From Cladocopium goreaui (lineage: Eukaryota > Sar > Dinophyceae > Suessiales > Symbiodiniaceae), in contig CAMXCT020001868.1 of assembly GCA_947184155.2 (NCBI GenBank), positions 388,411 to 452,410 of the forward strand: DNA of 64,000 nt. Direction: 5' to 3'. The translations under genes were made by a program, and so were the position numbers. How positions within the stretch are numbered: the first letter of the stretch is position 1; the number at the start of each line of letters is the position of its first letter. The notes under the pieces were generated by a model. The model ran no database searches. It had not been told where the DNA came from and was given only the letters and a program-made list of their open reading frames with translations. This document shows positions 20,678-33,690 of this stretch, one piece after another.

Positions 20678-21920
20678 TCATCTCAGGGACAGTTTGTGCG
20701 AATTTCGTCCATGCAGAATCGCATGTAGACCTTCTTTTACTTCAGCTGAAACCAGCTCCATATAGTTAGGGATAGTTCCAGACTTCCAGACCTGGCAAGA
20801 AAAGAGCCCATTCATCCTCTCGTTGATATGCCCCACGCCTGTGACATCCCCCCCCATTTCCATTTGCCACGCCAATTCCACCCGGCGCAGGGTGCTGTCC
20901 CGATGTCTCACAAAGCTGTAAAAGTTGGGGGGGGGGCGCTGGTGGTGCTAGGGTGACTTGGAGGATCTGGGAATTATCGTCTTTTCAAACAAATCCTTGA
21001 CAGATATTGGCTGGAAAGATGTATGACATGTAATTTTTTAGGTAATGCAAGGTAATGCAATGCCATGTCACGCGATTCTGCATAATATAATATAATATAA
21101 TATAATATAGTATAATATAATATAATATAAAATAAGATAGTATAAGATAATATAACATAATATAATGTTATATTACATAATATAATATAATATAATATAA
21201 TATGATTTAATATAATATAATATAATATATATATATATACACATTTATACACACCTCACATATGTACATATGGTGACTTTTTCTTGACGGTCAATCTGTA
21301 GCAGTGGTTGGTCATACATTCCTTTGCCATTTTGAACATTGTTACACTGGAACAAAACCCAATGTGCGAATCATGTCAACTCGCCGACAACATCTTCTGT
21401 CAGTCCTGCAGCCGCGATCCTTTGACCGCAGACGTGGGTAGCTTCCACCAGTTCCCAACATTTCCCAGGGAGGTGTGTCAGCTGACATTCACTATCACTG
21501 TGCTAGCCAAGCACTCATAGTGGCAGGGGATACTTGGGCAGACTGCTTTAGTATTTGTATGTCTTGCAGCCATACTCCGTGTGGAGAGCCCCAAAATGCA
21601 CGCCGAACAGAGTCTTGCACGAAAAGTTGTAGCCTATCTCGTAGGACGACGGCTGCCAGAACAGTCCTGATAAGCACCTCTTGTGCGAAGGGCACTACCT
21701 TCCAATCAGTAGCTCGCGGTATTTCAGCCCAGATGTGGATTTCAGAAGGATATCGAAGTTGAAGCAGATCAAACCAACAGCTCACCAGTGCCCCTAGAGA
21801 GGTGTCCATAATGTTGTCATCTGGGCATCCAGACAAACGGGCTTGGATATACATCGTGTCAATATTAACATGAAAACTGTATTGCAGATACACTGACAGA
21901 GGCAGTGTAAGAGGCATCAA
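20678..21920 (-). CDS. Unknown protein, two exons, convergent to LHC gene
   Basis: The 3' exon (20915-20678) follows a strong acceptor on the minus strand (pyrimidine-rich run ending TTTTACAG) and reads FVRHRDSTLRRVELAWQ to LHGRNSHKLSLR and a stop. The 5' exon (about 21920-21499) reads SGCPDDNIMDTSLGALVS to SPATMSAWLA and can end at a GT donor (ACA/GTGATAG). The phases match (two bases left, one supplied). I do not recognise a family. The intron holds the AT microsatellite at 21078-21230. The true 5' end is not defined, because an acceptor-like GCAATACAG lies near 21885 and further exons may lie upstream. The stop is only 43 bp from the LHC stop, so the two transcripts would overlap at their 3' ends. 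Confidence 0.45.
21078..21245. repeat. TATAA microsatellite
   Basis: Imperfect ATAAT/TATAA repeat similar to 10417-10530. It falls within the likely intron of the minus-strand gene. Confidence 0.9.
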
Positions 21921-22069
21921 CTAGTTCTCGTTGGTCAGACTCGTAGCCTGTGACTAGATACCAAAGCTATTGCCTGTTCGACAAGGAAAAAACTGAGCCT
22001 AGTACCCATAGATTCGCCCAGTCATCTTGTGGCACTAACATATGAGTGATTTTGAACTGAAAAATCATG

Positions 22070-22330
22070 ACTGTCCCACATGTTTTCTCGATTTCGGCTC
22101 AGACACATCACGACACATCACAGACTTTTCCCTCGTCTCGGCTGCTCCTCCCTTGTCTTGTTCTTCTGTGTCGATCATCTTCTTTTTGCCCCTCGTGTTG
22201 ATTTTCTGTGTTGCGTCTCTGTCCTTGTGTTGTTGTTTCCTTCTCTGGCTTTTCTCTGTCTTTGCGCTCTTCTCTTCTGTCCTCCTCACTCGTTTCTCTC
22301 TTCCTGTTCCTCGCGATGCCCCTCATGCTG
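22070..22330 (+). repeat. Pyrimidine-rich tract
   Basis: About 260 bp strongly enriched in T and C on the + strand, with many TCTTC, CTCTG and TTGTG words but no fixed period. Long open frames on both strands (Leu/Phe/Cys-rich on +, Arg/Glu-rich on -) reflect composition. A charged RNA-binding-like protein on the minus strand cannot be excluded. Confidence 0.5.
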
Positions 22331-24001
22331 GGCATCCCAGAGCTATAGAAAGTAGTCAAATGCAGGTTGAGGATTAGTTGATGTTGATGAATTGATTAAT
22401 GTCAAATGATGATTCATAGTTGGTTAATGAATCCAATCTGGAAACTGCATGATGAACTATGAAACCTTCAGAAGGTACTCAGGTTTTGGTCAAACGGCCC
22501 TAGGCTGGACGACCAAATAAATATACCAAATTCTGTGGCCTCCCGGATTTCCAAATTGGTATTGTGACATATCCAAGTCTTGTGCATACGTATATAAACA
22601 TAAAAATAAATAAATAAATATATATATATATAAAGATAAATAAATATATATATATAATATATATATATAATGTATATATATATATATATACACATTATGT
22701 ATATATATATATATACACACATAAATAACAACACATACAGTACATGTATATTGTCGGCATCCCCTTTTTGAGTCAGACTCATTTGGGATGAGAAGAGGTG
22801 GTCAGCAGGGTTCTTTTCTGGGAATGGACGCGGCTCGTCCTTTTTCGTTAAATCGTTGGGTTCATCTTGGAACGACTCCCCAAAAAGATGCCGGAACTTT
22901 TCCACATCTCTTTGGGGTTTGCGAGACAAAAAAAAACCATTTGGAATGCTGGAATTCTGTTTCAGATTCTGGCGATGATTGGATTTCTTGTCGATTCTAT
23001 GAGTCTTCGAACTCGAGTGTGATGTGTATGTGTATGCCAGTTAGTAAGTGCTTAATGGTGTACATATCTGAATACTTTACAGCGACGTCGCTAAGATTTT
23101 AGGATTAGTCAGGGGAATCATCAATCATCCCCAAAATTCGCTTACAGCACATCTGGTTTGAGACTTATGAAAGAATATTAAAGATTAGCGTATCCAGCCA
23201 AAGACACACACACACACAAGCACCATCATCTATGCTGGGCTCTAACCATGTTGTCAACCACTTACTTCGGATGCTAAGCCTTCAGAACTTCTTGAGGTCG
23301 AGCACCGTCTACTCACCTGTGCCAACGAATTGCCGCTTTGCCCCAGATGTGGATGTTTTCCATCTGGGCAATTTGTTTTTTGGGAAATTGGGCAAGCACT
23401 AAGAAAAACATGGAGGTGGATTTTTGAGTTGTGGCCACATCATGGATGTGGATCAAGATCATTAAAGTTATTGATCTCCTAAATGACCAATTTCGCATGG
23501 CTTGATACCAGAAATGACCAATTTTCTGACGCAGGGCCGGTCAGGGCGGCCAAAGAAAATGACGATTTGACATCCGCGACCTCACTTCTAAATGACAGCT
23601 CACATACGGGGTAACTCCATGTAACCATCCCCAAACCCGGCTTTGTTAAAGGTTCTTCTTTGTTTTCCCAATGGAGCATTCCCTATTTCAGCGGGAATCT
23701 ATAGGGATTTTCTGTCTTTTGGAACCTCGGAATGACTTGAGCGGTTTTCAGGTTGCCGAGTTATTGCGCCTTCCCAGTCCAGTGATAGATCTCCACAGGA
23801 AAGTCTTGGTCCGATCTGAGCAACAGACACTATGTATATATATATGCATATATACGTAGATCTATAGAGACTATGGTTTCAAATATATCCGTAGTAGGTT
23901 TATAGTCATCGATGACCAATGGAGACATGTAGAGACTCACTAACCCTGGAAACACCCGATGCTGTGCTGTCTGATGCATCCCCATGAACTTCGGTGCTCG
24001 C
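22331..24001. other. Non-coding stretch with AT microsatellites
   Basis: AT/GTATA tracts occur at 22598-22735. An ATG-like open stretch at 22788-23102 has no other support. Nothing else is recognised. Confidence 0.35.
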
Positions 24002-24124
24002 TAGCCTCTGGTAATGACTGTTACATAGCTATTGAACATGGCCCATAGAAATAGTGGATTTGCCCAGCTGGAAAATGGTGATTTTCTTGCCAGTTCGTTA
24101 TTAGTAAACGTTTACCAGAGGGTA
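24002..24124. mobile_element. Hairpin MITE, TACCCTCTGG family (diverged)
   Basis: Left end TAGCCTCTGGTAATG, right end TTTACCAGAGGGTA. The core has TAGTGGATTTGCCC and AAAATGGTGATTTTC. It closely matches the copy at 47243-47354, which shares an expanded AAACGTTTACCAGAGGGTA end. Confidence 0.65.
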
Positions 24125-25178
24125 AACTCCCATTAGATCCCATTAAACCACCGTAAATCCCACTAAATCACCAACTATGGGTAAACTCCCAAGGGCAGTT
24201 TTCAACGAAACAACATCTGTGGGATTTTCCCATGCAGCGCTGCGTCGTTGAGGCCCTCAAGAACGCAGCAACTCCAAGGAGATGGTGATGGCGGCGTCAA
24301 GGGCCGATCTAAAAAACCAATGGATGATGATCATGGAATATACTGTCAACCCTGGATTAATCAACCCCCTAATTAGATTATATAACTATTAGATTATGAC
24401 TATTGGAGGAGTACCCCCCTAATTAATAAACCATGGTTTATTAATCCGGGGTTGACATTACCATATATCATGTAGAATATATCGAGTGTTTGCAGGGGAA
24501 CTATAAGTTTTTTTTGCCCTAGTATGGGGTTCAGGAAATCACAGGGCTGGGTTTCTTCATGGCCTTTCACTCTTCGACTGACAGGTCGTTTGGCAACTTT
24601 CGAGTCGTTTGGACCATACCAGGAATTGCTTGGTAGCCATGGCAGCTGTATCATTTCCCCCCGGATTGGGGACCCCCAGACTTGGATGCTTTTCAATCGG
24701 AGGTTTTCGGGGATGGTGATTTTTTTCCATGAAATCAAGGACCTTGCTATATATCACTTATAGACTTATATCAGGGGGTTTCTTAAGATAAGGGATCCAC
24801 AAGTCACCATGGTTGTTTCAATACTAAGTCATGGTCGATTTGGGTACTCTCATGACCAGCCTCCAGGATTCAGAGGGAAGCAAGATGGGTGACCCCTACC
24901 CACCGCGCAGGTGGCTGCTTGGGGTGGGCTTCCGCAGTGCGATTGGGGCACAATGAGTGGATGGGGATGGGGTGAAACGTAGCCCATGGGTGAGAGGGAT
25001 TCAAGCTGGGTTGTACATTTTCGTTTTTAAACAACAATAACAACAGCAACTGCCAGGAACTGCTTGAAACTTGGGTCCCAGTCCCACTTCGAAATCCGCA
25101 AAGTCAGATCTCTGTGGTGAAGAACGTCACCTTTTGCATGTCCCATTTTCTCGAATTCACAAAAGGTGAACTATGAAA
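24125..25178. other. Non-coding stretch with diverged hairpins
   Basis: Short segments near 24235-24290 and 24841-24930 are GC-richer but too short to call exons. A diverged ACTTGGGGTACCCC-type hairpin lies around 24790-24870. Confidence 0.3.
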
Positions 25179-25285
25179 TACCCTCTGGTAAACTAACATA
25201 GCAATGGAAAATCACCATTTTTAATGGGAAAATCCACTATAAATGGCCATTTTCAATAGCAAACTGTTGACATAACCAGAGGGTA
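25179..25285. mobile_element. Hairpin MITE, TACCCTCTGG family
   Basis: 107 bp, TACCCTCTGGTAAACTAAC to TAACCAGAGGGTA, with long complementary arms around ATTTTTAATGGG / CTATAAATGG. Confidence 0.8.
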
Positions 25286-28075
25286 CTGGGAATTCCCATG
25301 GAATTCATAGAAGATCTCTGAAGCCTGGAAATATCCACGGCTCCAAATAACCGCCAGAATGATTTGAACACAATTAACGATATAGCATGATATAGCATGA
25401 CATAACATAACATAGCATATAGTTATAAAACTATATGACTGTAGACCTATATAACTATATACTATATAACATATGACATACAAACATACAAGATATAACA
25501 TAACATATGATGTTTACCCCATCTTGGTGGTTGCCATCCCCTTTTTTTGCGATCATTTTATGTATGTCTATCCTCGTTGCAGGACCATGTTGGTGGCGAG
25601 TGATGAGAGGCAATACAGCACGTCCAGCTGGTTGTCCAAGGTCCATTGCTGTTTTTTTTGGGAACGGGAGAAGGGCTACCCCCAAAATCATCCAAACTTG
25701 CACCAGTTGAGTATGGACACAAGCGTGGTGACTCGGGGATCCCCCATTTTTGAGACACCCCTACATCTATCTATACATATATAATATAATATGTATATAT
25801 ATATATAGAATTTATAATATATACATATATATATATATAGTAGAATTTATAATACATATATATATATATATACATACATTATACATACATATTAAATATA
25901 TACATATATATCACATAATATATATATATATATCATATATCATATATGTATATATCATATATAAATATACGATAGTACACGCATACATTATGTACAGAGT
26001 ATATACCTGCAGCATAAACATAGCATGTGATGGTCCACATATATATATATATGCCGATGAAGAGTAAAGCACTTCGTTTGCCCATTGAATTTCCACATGT
26101 GAACCACCAAGAGAGAGGGGCACGCACTCACAAAGGTGCATTTTTCTTGACAATCAAAATTGTGGAGTTATTCTGAGCCAATTCAGTGATGCTTTTAAAT
26201 TCAGAGCCAAATTTTCTTGAGCCAAATTCCGAGCCATTTTCTTGACCATTCAATTCAGTATACATCGATGATTTTCCCATTAAACTCTCCATCTACTTCG
26301 GTGATTTTCCATTGCCACCCTGCGCCGGATCGCAGGTTGAAGGTTTCCCTTGTGGCGCCAGCATCAAGGTGCAGCCCGAGTCATTGAACTCGATGAGTTT
26401 TCTTGTAGGAAGGCATTTCTAATTTGGCGGTTCCCAAGGAAAAGCAACATTATTCCCATTTAAACCCCTTAGTTTGACTATAAGTTCCTGAAAATTTCCC
26501 AGTCAATACCTGGAAAATCTTTGAAAATACGTGAAATTTTCCTATATATTTAAATCCTCAAATTTCCACAGCAAATCGCAAACTCAATGGCTGCTGGCTT
26601 CGACATCAACAACAAATTGCCTACACACCTATGTAAACAGTCCCAAAACCAATCCATTAAAACTACAAGATCGCAGCAAAACCCATTTAAACAATAATCT
26701 ATCATAATTGAATCAAACAAACTATTTGCTTTGAAACCATGGCAATTCCACTATTTGTTCTGTAGTTTTGGCAGTTACACTTTATCTATCTATCTATCTA
26801 CCTATCTACCTACCTACCTATCTATCTATCTATCGATCCATCCATCTGTCTATATGTATAAATATGTATATATATATGTATACGTATATATGTGTACTAT
26901 ATGTATACATACATGTAATATGCACAAAAGTAACTTTCTTAAACGCATATACAATTGCCTCGGCCATTTTTGGCTCTCCATCCGTGTTGTCATAGCTTCC
27001 ACCAAGCCACCAGCAAGAGCAACCCCAACACCCCAGGAGACCTATCACGGCATTTGCATCGTGATTTCGCTGCTTGGCTTATCATGATAGATTGGAGACA
27101 TTTACCAGCACTCATTCGGGACACGAGGATATAAAATGACATAAAATCATATAAACAATCAACAAAGATGTTGATAGCCATGGGGGATACCCCATTTCGT
27201 GACCGTCATGTCGTGGTGAACATCACTTTCTCAATCTCGAAGATGTAGAAATTTTCAGTCACTCGGAATGGTAAAAATTGCTTTGGGTCTACCACTGGTT
27301 GCCATTTGTTTGGCTCATTTGTGGCTTGTAGGGTGTTGCGTTTCGTTACCTTTTTTGGTAACTGGGGAAGCATCTATCGGAGATGAGGATTCTGGGGGAA
27401 AAAGATCCCGCCCAGGATCTTCTCAGATATGCCTTCGCGCCATATGATGCACTTCTTGCTGCTGGGTTTGTCAGTGGGGAAGGCCATACTGCATATTAAA
27501 TGTGCATTTTTTGGAAAAATCTGCTTTTTCATAGGGTACATAGTTGTATTGCTTAAAGGATTTCAAGTAGATGTGTAATTACGTATGTATATACATCATT
27601 GTAAAACATTGTAAAACTGCATTGATATCCAGATTGTGATATTCTACAGTATACACATGATCACAAATCCATACAAACATGTATATTTCCAAATATTGTT
27701 AGCCGCTTCCCCACTTGCATTCCCACGTTGCTCGCAACTGCACTTCTGAGTGGAGGTATGGCTGTTGTAGCTCTGGCTTAAAGTTAGTCTTCCAAAGAGT
27801 ACTCAAATCCTCTTAGAAGTGCCAGCCTTTTCTGGTTCCATAAGTCACCATAAGTCACCTGTTCTTGTGACCCATTTGGTCACCGACACGCGACTGAAAG
27901 GTTTGTCTTTATCTCCTACATGTTGGTGGTTCTTACTGGAGCGGCCCCTTGGACTTTTGGCCCCCCGGGCCCTATGGTGACAGGAATGACTGGAATAAAT
28001 CAGGGGTTCCAATGCACCCTGTTTGGATCCGTGGTGAGTTCCTTAGTTCAATAGTTCATCCATTTATAGATGGGA
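25286..28075. other. Non-coding stretch with microsatellites
   Basis: It holds TATAGCATGA/CATAACATA words (25380-25505), AT tracts (25775-26055) and CTAT/CTAC tetranucleotides (26783-26850). No convincing exon is seen. A faint one may lie at 26335-26400. Confidence 0.35.
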
Positions 28076-28180
28076 TACCCTCTGGTAAACTAACATAACT
28101 ATGGAAAATCACCATTTTTAATAGGGAAATCAACTATAAATGGCCATTTTCCATAGCTATTTTGACATAACCAGAGGGTA
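28076..28180. mobile_element. Hairpin MITE, TACCCTCTGG family
   Basis: 105 bp, TACCCTCTGGTAAACTAAC to TAACCAGAGGGTA, and very similar to 25179-25285. Confidence 0.8.
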
Positions 28181-28375
28181 ACCGATTTCAGGAACTTACT
28201 CACCGTCATTATCCACTTACTAAGTGGGATGATCCACCGCTGCCGAATCCCTATGATACAGGATGGCTCCGAGGTCGCTGAACGCCTGGAAAAGGCGCGA
28301 ATTCGATAGGATCTATGCACATAACTCTGAATATCTGGATTATCCCCACATGTATACATGTAATCATAAAGCCTT

Positions 28376-28610
28376 ATAGATATTCTTGTGTATATATAAT
28401 ATTACATGTATAATAATATAATATATATAATTACATATGTAATTATATATATATATGTAATTATATAAAGATATATATATACAATTATACATATGTAAGT
28501 ATATCATATACATACTCGTATATATATATATAATTATGTATATTATATGATTCATTTAAATATATTCACATATATGTATATACACATGTATACATATGTA
28601 TATTGTATAT
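28376..28610. repeat. AT/ATATGTA microsatellite
   Basis: Imperfect alternating AT sequence with TGTAATTATATA words. Confidence 0.8.
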
Positions 28611-29500
28611 GGTTTATCATCTCAACCAGTTCCCACCGATAAAAACATCTTTGATTCCCAGGTTCAAATGCAACTGGTGGACACCTCCTTCTTCCGCGCC
28701 GCTGGGGCGACAATTTCCCCGGCTTCTGTCCCAACTGACCGGAGTGAAGAACCGTTCGAAATGGTAAAATGAACGGGATATTCATGGGGACATAATGGGA
28801 GATATACTATTCACCATTCAAAATGGAATATTCATTGGGATATAATGGGATATCTATGATTGACAATTAAATATATCCGATTTGGGTGTGCCTGGGATAG
28901 ACTCATAGACCCCAAAATTTGAATAGGCACACTTATGATGCAGTACTGGATTTTGGGGTATCCAAATTTCAGGCCATCTCCCAACTCATTGGGGTTATCT
29001 CATTAAGTTCCAGGGACGACAACCTCAGTCCAACTGTCCAACTCAAAAATCCCCAATCATTGGTTTGTTCTTTGACCAATCCTTTCGGAAAGGGGGGGAA
29101 ACAAACATCCACAATTCAACATCTATTTTGGTGCAAACTGCGAGCTATTTGGGTGTCTAGCTATCTCTTTCTAAGGCCTACTGAGCAACCAATTAGTGAA
29201 TAGATAAATTACCGACCAGTGGTAGTCCGCACCACCCCAAACCTAACTTGCAATTAGCCTCCAGTAATCCGAACGCGCAATGGAAAATACCATGACTTTT
29301 TCGTGGTTTTCCCAGCTATGAACCTTCATTGATAGGGGGTTTCGAGGATTTCCCAGCCATGTTTGATTACCAGAGACTACATCCTAAAAAAAATATTGAT
29401 ATCCCATGAAAAACTTCAAAACCTCCATATATCCCATTCATATCCCATTAAGTCACTATAAAATCCCATCAAATCACTATAATGACCTCATCAAGGGAAC

Positions 29501-29611
29501 ATCGTTGCTGAGGCGGTCGGTTTGCTGCTGGCTGTGCTGCTATCCTTGCGCGCCAAGAATGCTGTCTCACGACGGCAGAAGCTGATGGCAGGACAGGGCA
29601 TCCGTGGTTGA
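29501..29611 (+). CDS. Possible exon (IVAEAVGLLLAVLLS...)
   Basis: A GC-richer island in AT-rich surroundings reads IVAEAVGLLLAVLLSLRAKN and then SRRQKLMAGQGIRG before a stop. It would be a hydrophobic segment followed by a basic stretch. There is no family match, and the splice ends are not clear. It is followed 22 bp later by a hairpin MITE. Confidence 0.25.
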   Translation: MVAEAVGLLLAVLLSLRAKNAVSRRQKLMAGQGIRG

Positions 29612-29632
29612 TATGATGACCTCATCAAGATA

Positions 29633-29745
29633 TACCCTCTGGCAAACTAATGTAGCTATGGAAAATTCCATTTTTTTTTTAATAGTCAAAGTAAATCAAT
29701 TGTAAATTGCCATTTTCAATAGCTATGTTAAATTACCAGAGGGTA
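29633..29745. mobile_element. Hairpin MITE, TACCCTCTGG family
   Basis: 113 bp, TACCCTCTGGCAAACTAATG to AAATTACCAGAGGGTA. It contains an A/T-run expansion in the middle. Confidence 0.75.
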
Positions 29746-30061
29746 TGGGATGGGTAAACATTTAAGCACTGTGGGATCACAGATTTTAGTATATGTTTAG
29801 TATTACTGTAACCATCTAATTATTGGGGTACCCAATTTTGACCTATACCCATGGTGATGGCCAGCAAAGCCCCAAAAAGTATAGAAGGCAATCCAATACA
29901 CTAAAGTATTAAGCTGTTCCAACTTTTTGGGCTATATTTATGCTGATGGTTATGTATATGATTATTCTCTGTATGTATACACGATCACACAATACTACTT
30001 GCAAGGGATTTCGAGGTTTCCCATAGTCTCTAAACGAGTGGGATGACAGAGGCTTACACCC

Positions 30062-30308
30062 AAAGGATTACAACGACAACGACAACGACAACGACAACAC
30101 TACCACCACCACCAACAACGACAACAACGACAACAGGGAACAACAGGGAACAACAGGGAACAACAAGGAACAACAAGGAACAACAGGGAACAACAGGGAA
30201 CAACAAGGAACAACAAGGAACAACAGGGAACAACAGGGAACAACAGGGAACAACAGGGAACAACAGGGAACAACAGGGAACAACAGGGAACAACAGGGAA
30301 CAACAGGG

Positions 30309-30339
<31 letters not shown>

Positions 30340-30350
30340 GGGAACAAGAA
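30062..30350 (+). repeat. 10-bp minisatellite (AACAACAGGG)
   Basis: About 19 copies of AACAACAGGG or AACAACAAGG (30131-30322) flanked by ACG/ACA triplet runs. Four dispersed AAGG variants form two pairs, suggesting block duplication. It creates artefact ORFs on both strands. Confidence 0.95.
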
Positions 30351-31156
30351 CCCTGCAGAACAGGGAAATCCTTGGAATCTTGCGCCATGGGAATCCAACG
30401 CCATGGAAAAATCAAGTCTTTAGGAAGTAGCATGGTGACATCTTGGTGGTACTGTACCATATAAGGCCATATTTTGGGGGTATATCCCCTTACATAGGCC
30501 TTACATAGGCCTTACATATGGTAGGTACCTCCAATTTAGGTTCCTGAAATGGCCATTGACAGAAACAATAATTAATACACAGTCCCTTATCTAACTTATC
30601 TGAGATCCTTCAAAACATCTTGTTAACTGTCACTGGCCTCGTCACCAGGAGTCTTGGACATGAAACCTGGCTGCAGATCAGTTTTTTTTCGGTCGCATTT
30701 TTGAAGATGCAGCGTTTTGTGGGTTGTTTCAGTACAGCTGAAGGGAGAATATTGCTATCCATCCAAATTATATACATAAATGAACATATATGAAAATATG
30801 GGTTCAGCAGATGGTGATCATCACCACAGCTAGAGAGTTCAATCATCAAAACACGGCCTGACTGATGGTGAGTTGCAGCTACTATACATGGATTCTTTCT
30901 AGCGGCTCGTGTTACTGCAAATCACTTGAGTCCTGGGACAGCACAGGAAAACTCAAAGACATTACTGGCTGGCGGGCTTTAGTTTGTGAAACTTCCAACA
31001 CCGTTGGGTAGTTGACAAAAAGTCACAAACCGGCTCTCAGGAAGAAATAGTTGAAATCGATCGGATTTGAGCAGTGGCGAAGACCTCTTCATGTAAAATC
31101 TCCTCTGCAGGCATCAGATTTCAACAGTCTTCCATCACTTTCCCCACTTTGTCCAG

Positions 31157-31275
31157 GTGGGTCGTCCCCGGTGGATCTAAGGATGAACTGTGCCAAGAAC
31201 CTGCTGTACTTGGTCCATTTTAATCCCAATAGTCGCGCCAAACTCCGCGGCGTGCTGGAGTTCGCATTCCTCGAG
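31157..31275 (+). CDS. Possible exon (NLLYLVHFNPNSRAKL...)
   Basis: After a TTTGTCCAG acceptor, the frame reads MNCAKNLLYLVHFNPNSR and AKLRGVLEFAFLE, and a GT follows CTCGAG at 31276. The composition is clearly richer in GC than its surroundings. It may belong to the same gene as 31498-31590. No family is recognised. Confidence 0.35.
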
Positions 31276-31497
31276 GTTGGACTGACACCCAAGGGCCACA
31301 ACCGGATGTAAAGGAATCGGCTGGGCCACCCGAGTTTAAAAAGTTCTAGCTGTCCGATTTCTGGAAGTTATGATACGCTCCATGATACTGCAGGTTCCAA
31401 CTAGTTCCAACCAGTTTGATACCATGTTTTTAAGCAGTTTTTCACCACTTTGAACCACTTCCAAGCAGTTCAAACCTCAATATCCGTCTTGCAACAG

Positions 31498-31590
31498 GCT
31501 GCTGCATGGGCATTGCCAGTGATGGAACAAGGAGAAGACGTGGCAGATTTGAACGACCTGCCTGAAGAGTACCGCGAGGCCTGCTGCTGA
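31498..31590 (+). CDS. Possible terminal exon (AAWALPVMEQGEDV...)
   Basis: After CTTGCAACAG the frame reads AAWALPVMEQGEDVADLNDL and PEEYREACC, then TGA at 31588-31590. The acidic, codon-biased reading supports coding. A vague resemblance to the D-LP--- segment before the first membrane domain of ABCC transporters is not enough for a call. Confidence 0.3.
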   Translation, partial: AAAWALPVMEQGEDVADLNDLPEEYREACC

Positions 31591-31639
31591 ATCTGGAAGG
31601 TGGTCGATGTACATCACTTATGTCAATATTATACTATTC

Positions 31640-31935
31640 TATGCTCTGCTATGCTTTACCATACCATACTAATCCATACTATACTATATTATATAATATT
31701 ATATACCATTGTATTAATTATAGCCTACTATGCAAACTATATACTATACACTACATACTATAGACTATATACTGTACAATATACGCTATGTACTAAGTAC
31801 TGTGTACTATATACTCTGTACTCCACACTCTGTACTCTGTACTATATACAGTTTCATTTGATATCACAGCTATCACATCATATCATATCATATTATATTA
31901 TATCATATCATATTATATTATCTCACATATTATAT
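31640..31935. repeat. ATACTAT / CATATCAT simple repeats
   Basis: Imperfect pentamer to heptamer repeats (TACTATA, GTACTCTGTACT, TATCATATCA). Confidence 0.7.
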
Positions 31936-32428
31936 TTTACCCATCCTTACCCATCCAGCTTTGATAGATAACTCATCAAATTTTCGTCATACACCAAATT
32001 TTCACCAATTGTCTTGTACAGAAATCTCACCTTAATCGGTTCTTCCAACCCTATTTGGCCGGGTCTATGTTGGTTAGGGGAAAAGTAGTTCCAAAATCAT
32101 GGACTTTTTGTTTTGACTGTGTGCCTACTTTGTTTTGCAAAGACGGTTACTGTTTTCACCAAGTCTGAATTACGAAATACGCGACTGATTTTCCAATGGA
32201 CCATTGCACGAGAATTGCAAATCCTTTTGTGAGACCGATGGTACCCCTAAACAGATTTGGAAGAGGTGAAGCTTACCAAAGTTGTGTCTTTAATTTTTGT
32301 ATATATGTATATATATATATATATATAAATATATTCTAATTTAATTCAATTCTCTTCTCTTCTCTTCTATTCTATTCTATCATAAATAGTATGCTTTCTT
32401 CTTTACAACTTTGTGCATTTTTTTTGGG

Positions 32429-32515
32429 GGTTGCCGACCTGAGCGCGGGTTGTCAGGTGGCCTTTGTGCTTCGTGCCAAGTCACATGGCTTTGGCAATGG
32501 CGAGACGAACCAAAG
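32429..32515 (+). CDS. Possible exon (GVADLSAGCQVAFVL...)
   Basis: The reading GVADLSAGCQVAFVLRAK and SHGFGNGET stands out from AT-rich flanks. No clear donor is seen. It may join 33144-33200 and 33691-33780, but the joining is not demonstrated. Confidence 0.25.
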
Positions 32516-32808
32516 CAAGGATTGGGATGGAATTTGCTATGTATTCCTGTATTCCATATTACCATCACATTATTGGGCTATAATATATACATATATATAT
32601 ATTTATATTATATAATATATAAGATATGTATATATATATATGATTATATATGTACTATATATATATATACATATTCCATATTACTGGGATGTATATTTCA
32701 CATTGAGATGTATATTCCATCTTATTCCATAGTTGACTGACATAATGACCTTGACCCTAGAGTTTCAGTTGAACGATATTACAACCAGTCAGATAGATGG
32801 AGCTTTCC

Positions 32809-32900
32809 TAAGTCATGGGGGTACCCCCAGTTACCATCCATTTTATTTTTGGATTTTCCATTATAAACAATGCAGCTATTGGGGTACCCACATGACTTGG
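32809..32900. mobile_element. Hairpin MITE, AAGTCATGGGGGTACCCC family
   Basis: Arms TAAGTCATGGGGGTACCCCC and GGGGTACCCACATGACTTGG enclose a Phe/Ile-type AT-rich centre with GGATTTTCCATTATAAA. Related copies lie at 48281-48384 and 61021-61110, with diverged ones at 40690-40790 and 45035-45130. Confidence 0.6.
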
Positions 32901-33143
32901 GAACCGCCATGTAGTTCCGACTTTCTTCAATAAGGGATAGAAATTGGATACGATTGGGATGTTTGCCAACAAAAAGTGAGGAAAGATACCGTGATGTAAC
33001 TTGATGGAAGCGGCAAGAATCTAGGCAAATCTATGCAAATCCGGGAATTCAACCAACACATAGAGGGAAATCAGATGGCGAATCCCTATTTATTTCCGCT
33101 TGTTATGTGGGAGATTCTAGACATCCCTTGAAATGGTGAACAG

Positions 33144-33200
33144 GGCCTGCCAAAGGCCCAAAGGCTTTGCTCAGCTTCGAGACCAAGTTCAACGGCAAAG
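33144..33200 (+). CDS. Possible exon (PAKGPKALLSFETKFNGK)
   Basis: After GAACAG the frame reads PAKGPKALLSFETKFNGK and ends at AAAG/TGTTAG, 8 bp before a hairpin MITE. There is no GT at this end, so the donor is uncertain and the MITE could have damaged it. Confidence 0.25.
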
Positions 33201-33208
33201 TGTTAGAT

Positions 33209-33322
33209 TACCCTCTGGTAATTTAACATAGCTATTGAAAACGGCCATTTATAGTGGGTTTTCCCATTAAAAATGGTGATTTTCCATAGTTACGTTAGTT
33301 TACCAGAGGGTACCAGAGGGTA
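33209..33322. mobile_element. Hairpin MITE, TACCCTCTGG family, with duplicated end
   Basis: TACCCTCTGGTAATTTAAC to GTTTACCAGAGGGTA (33209-33312), with the terminal TACCAGAGGG repeated once more to 33322. Confidence 0.8.
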
Positions 33323-33690
33323 CATGTGTTGAAAAGCAAGGCCACATATTTCATGTCCCACTTACAGAAATACCATCAAAGGGGTGGTCGGCCGCACTCC
33401 CATGGTCTATTACCCACTTCCCCCAGGAAACCGTGCTCAAAAAACGACTTGTGAAACATATATGATTTATGAACCACATCAGAAGTATTCTCATCATTCG
33501 TCAACCACCCATAATTTATTGCCAATTGACACACATTATACATATGTAGACATACACATATGTACACACACACACAAACACCTCTGTTAGCCATATATGA
33601 ACCGTATGTCAAGAACATGTCCATTTAACCATTTATAAACCATATATCAACCATATATCATCAGCCTTCAACCAGATAATCCCTCCAAGC

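Noticed and set aside
22788-23102. 104-codon + strand frame
   Set aside because: The reading lacks coding-like composition, crosses an A-run and has no support from context.
30043-30460. ORFs with TGNNREQQG or VVPCCSLLFP repeats
   Set aside because: Frame readings of the AACAACAGGG minisatellite.
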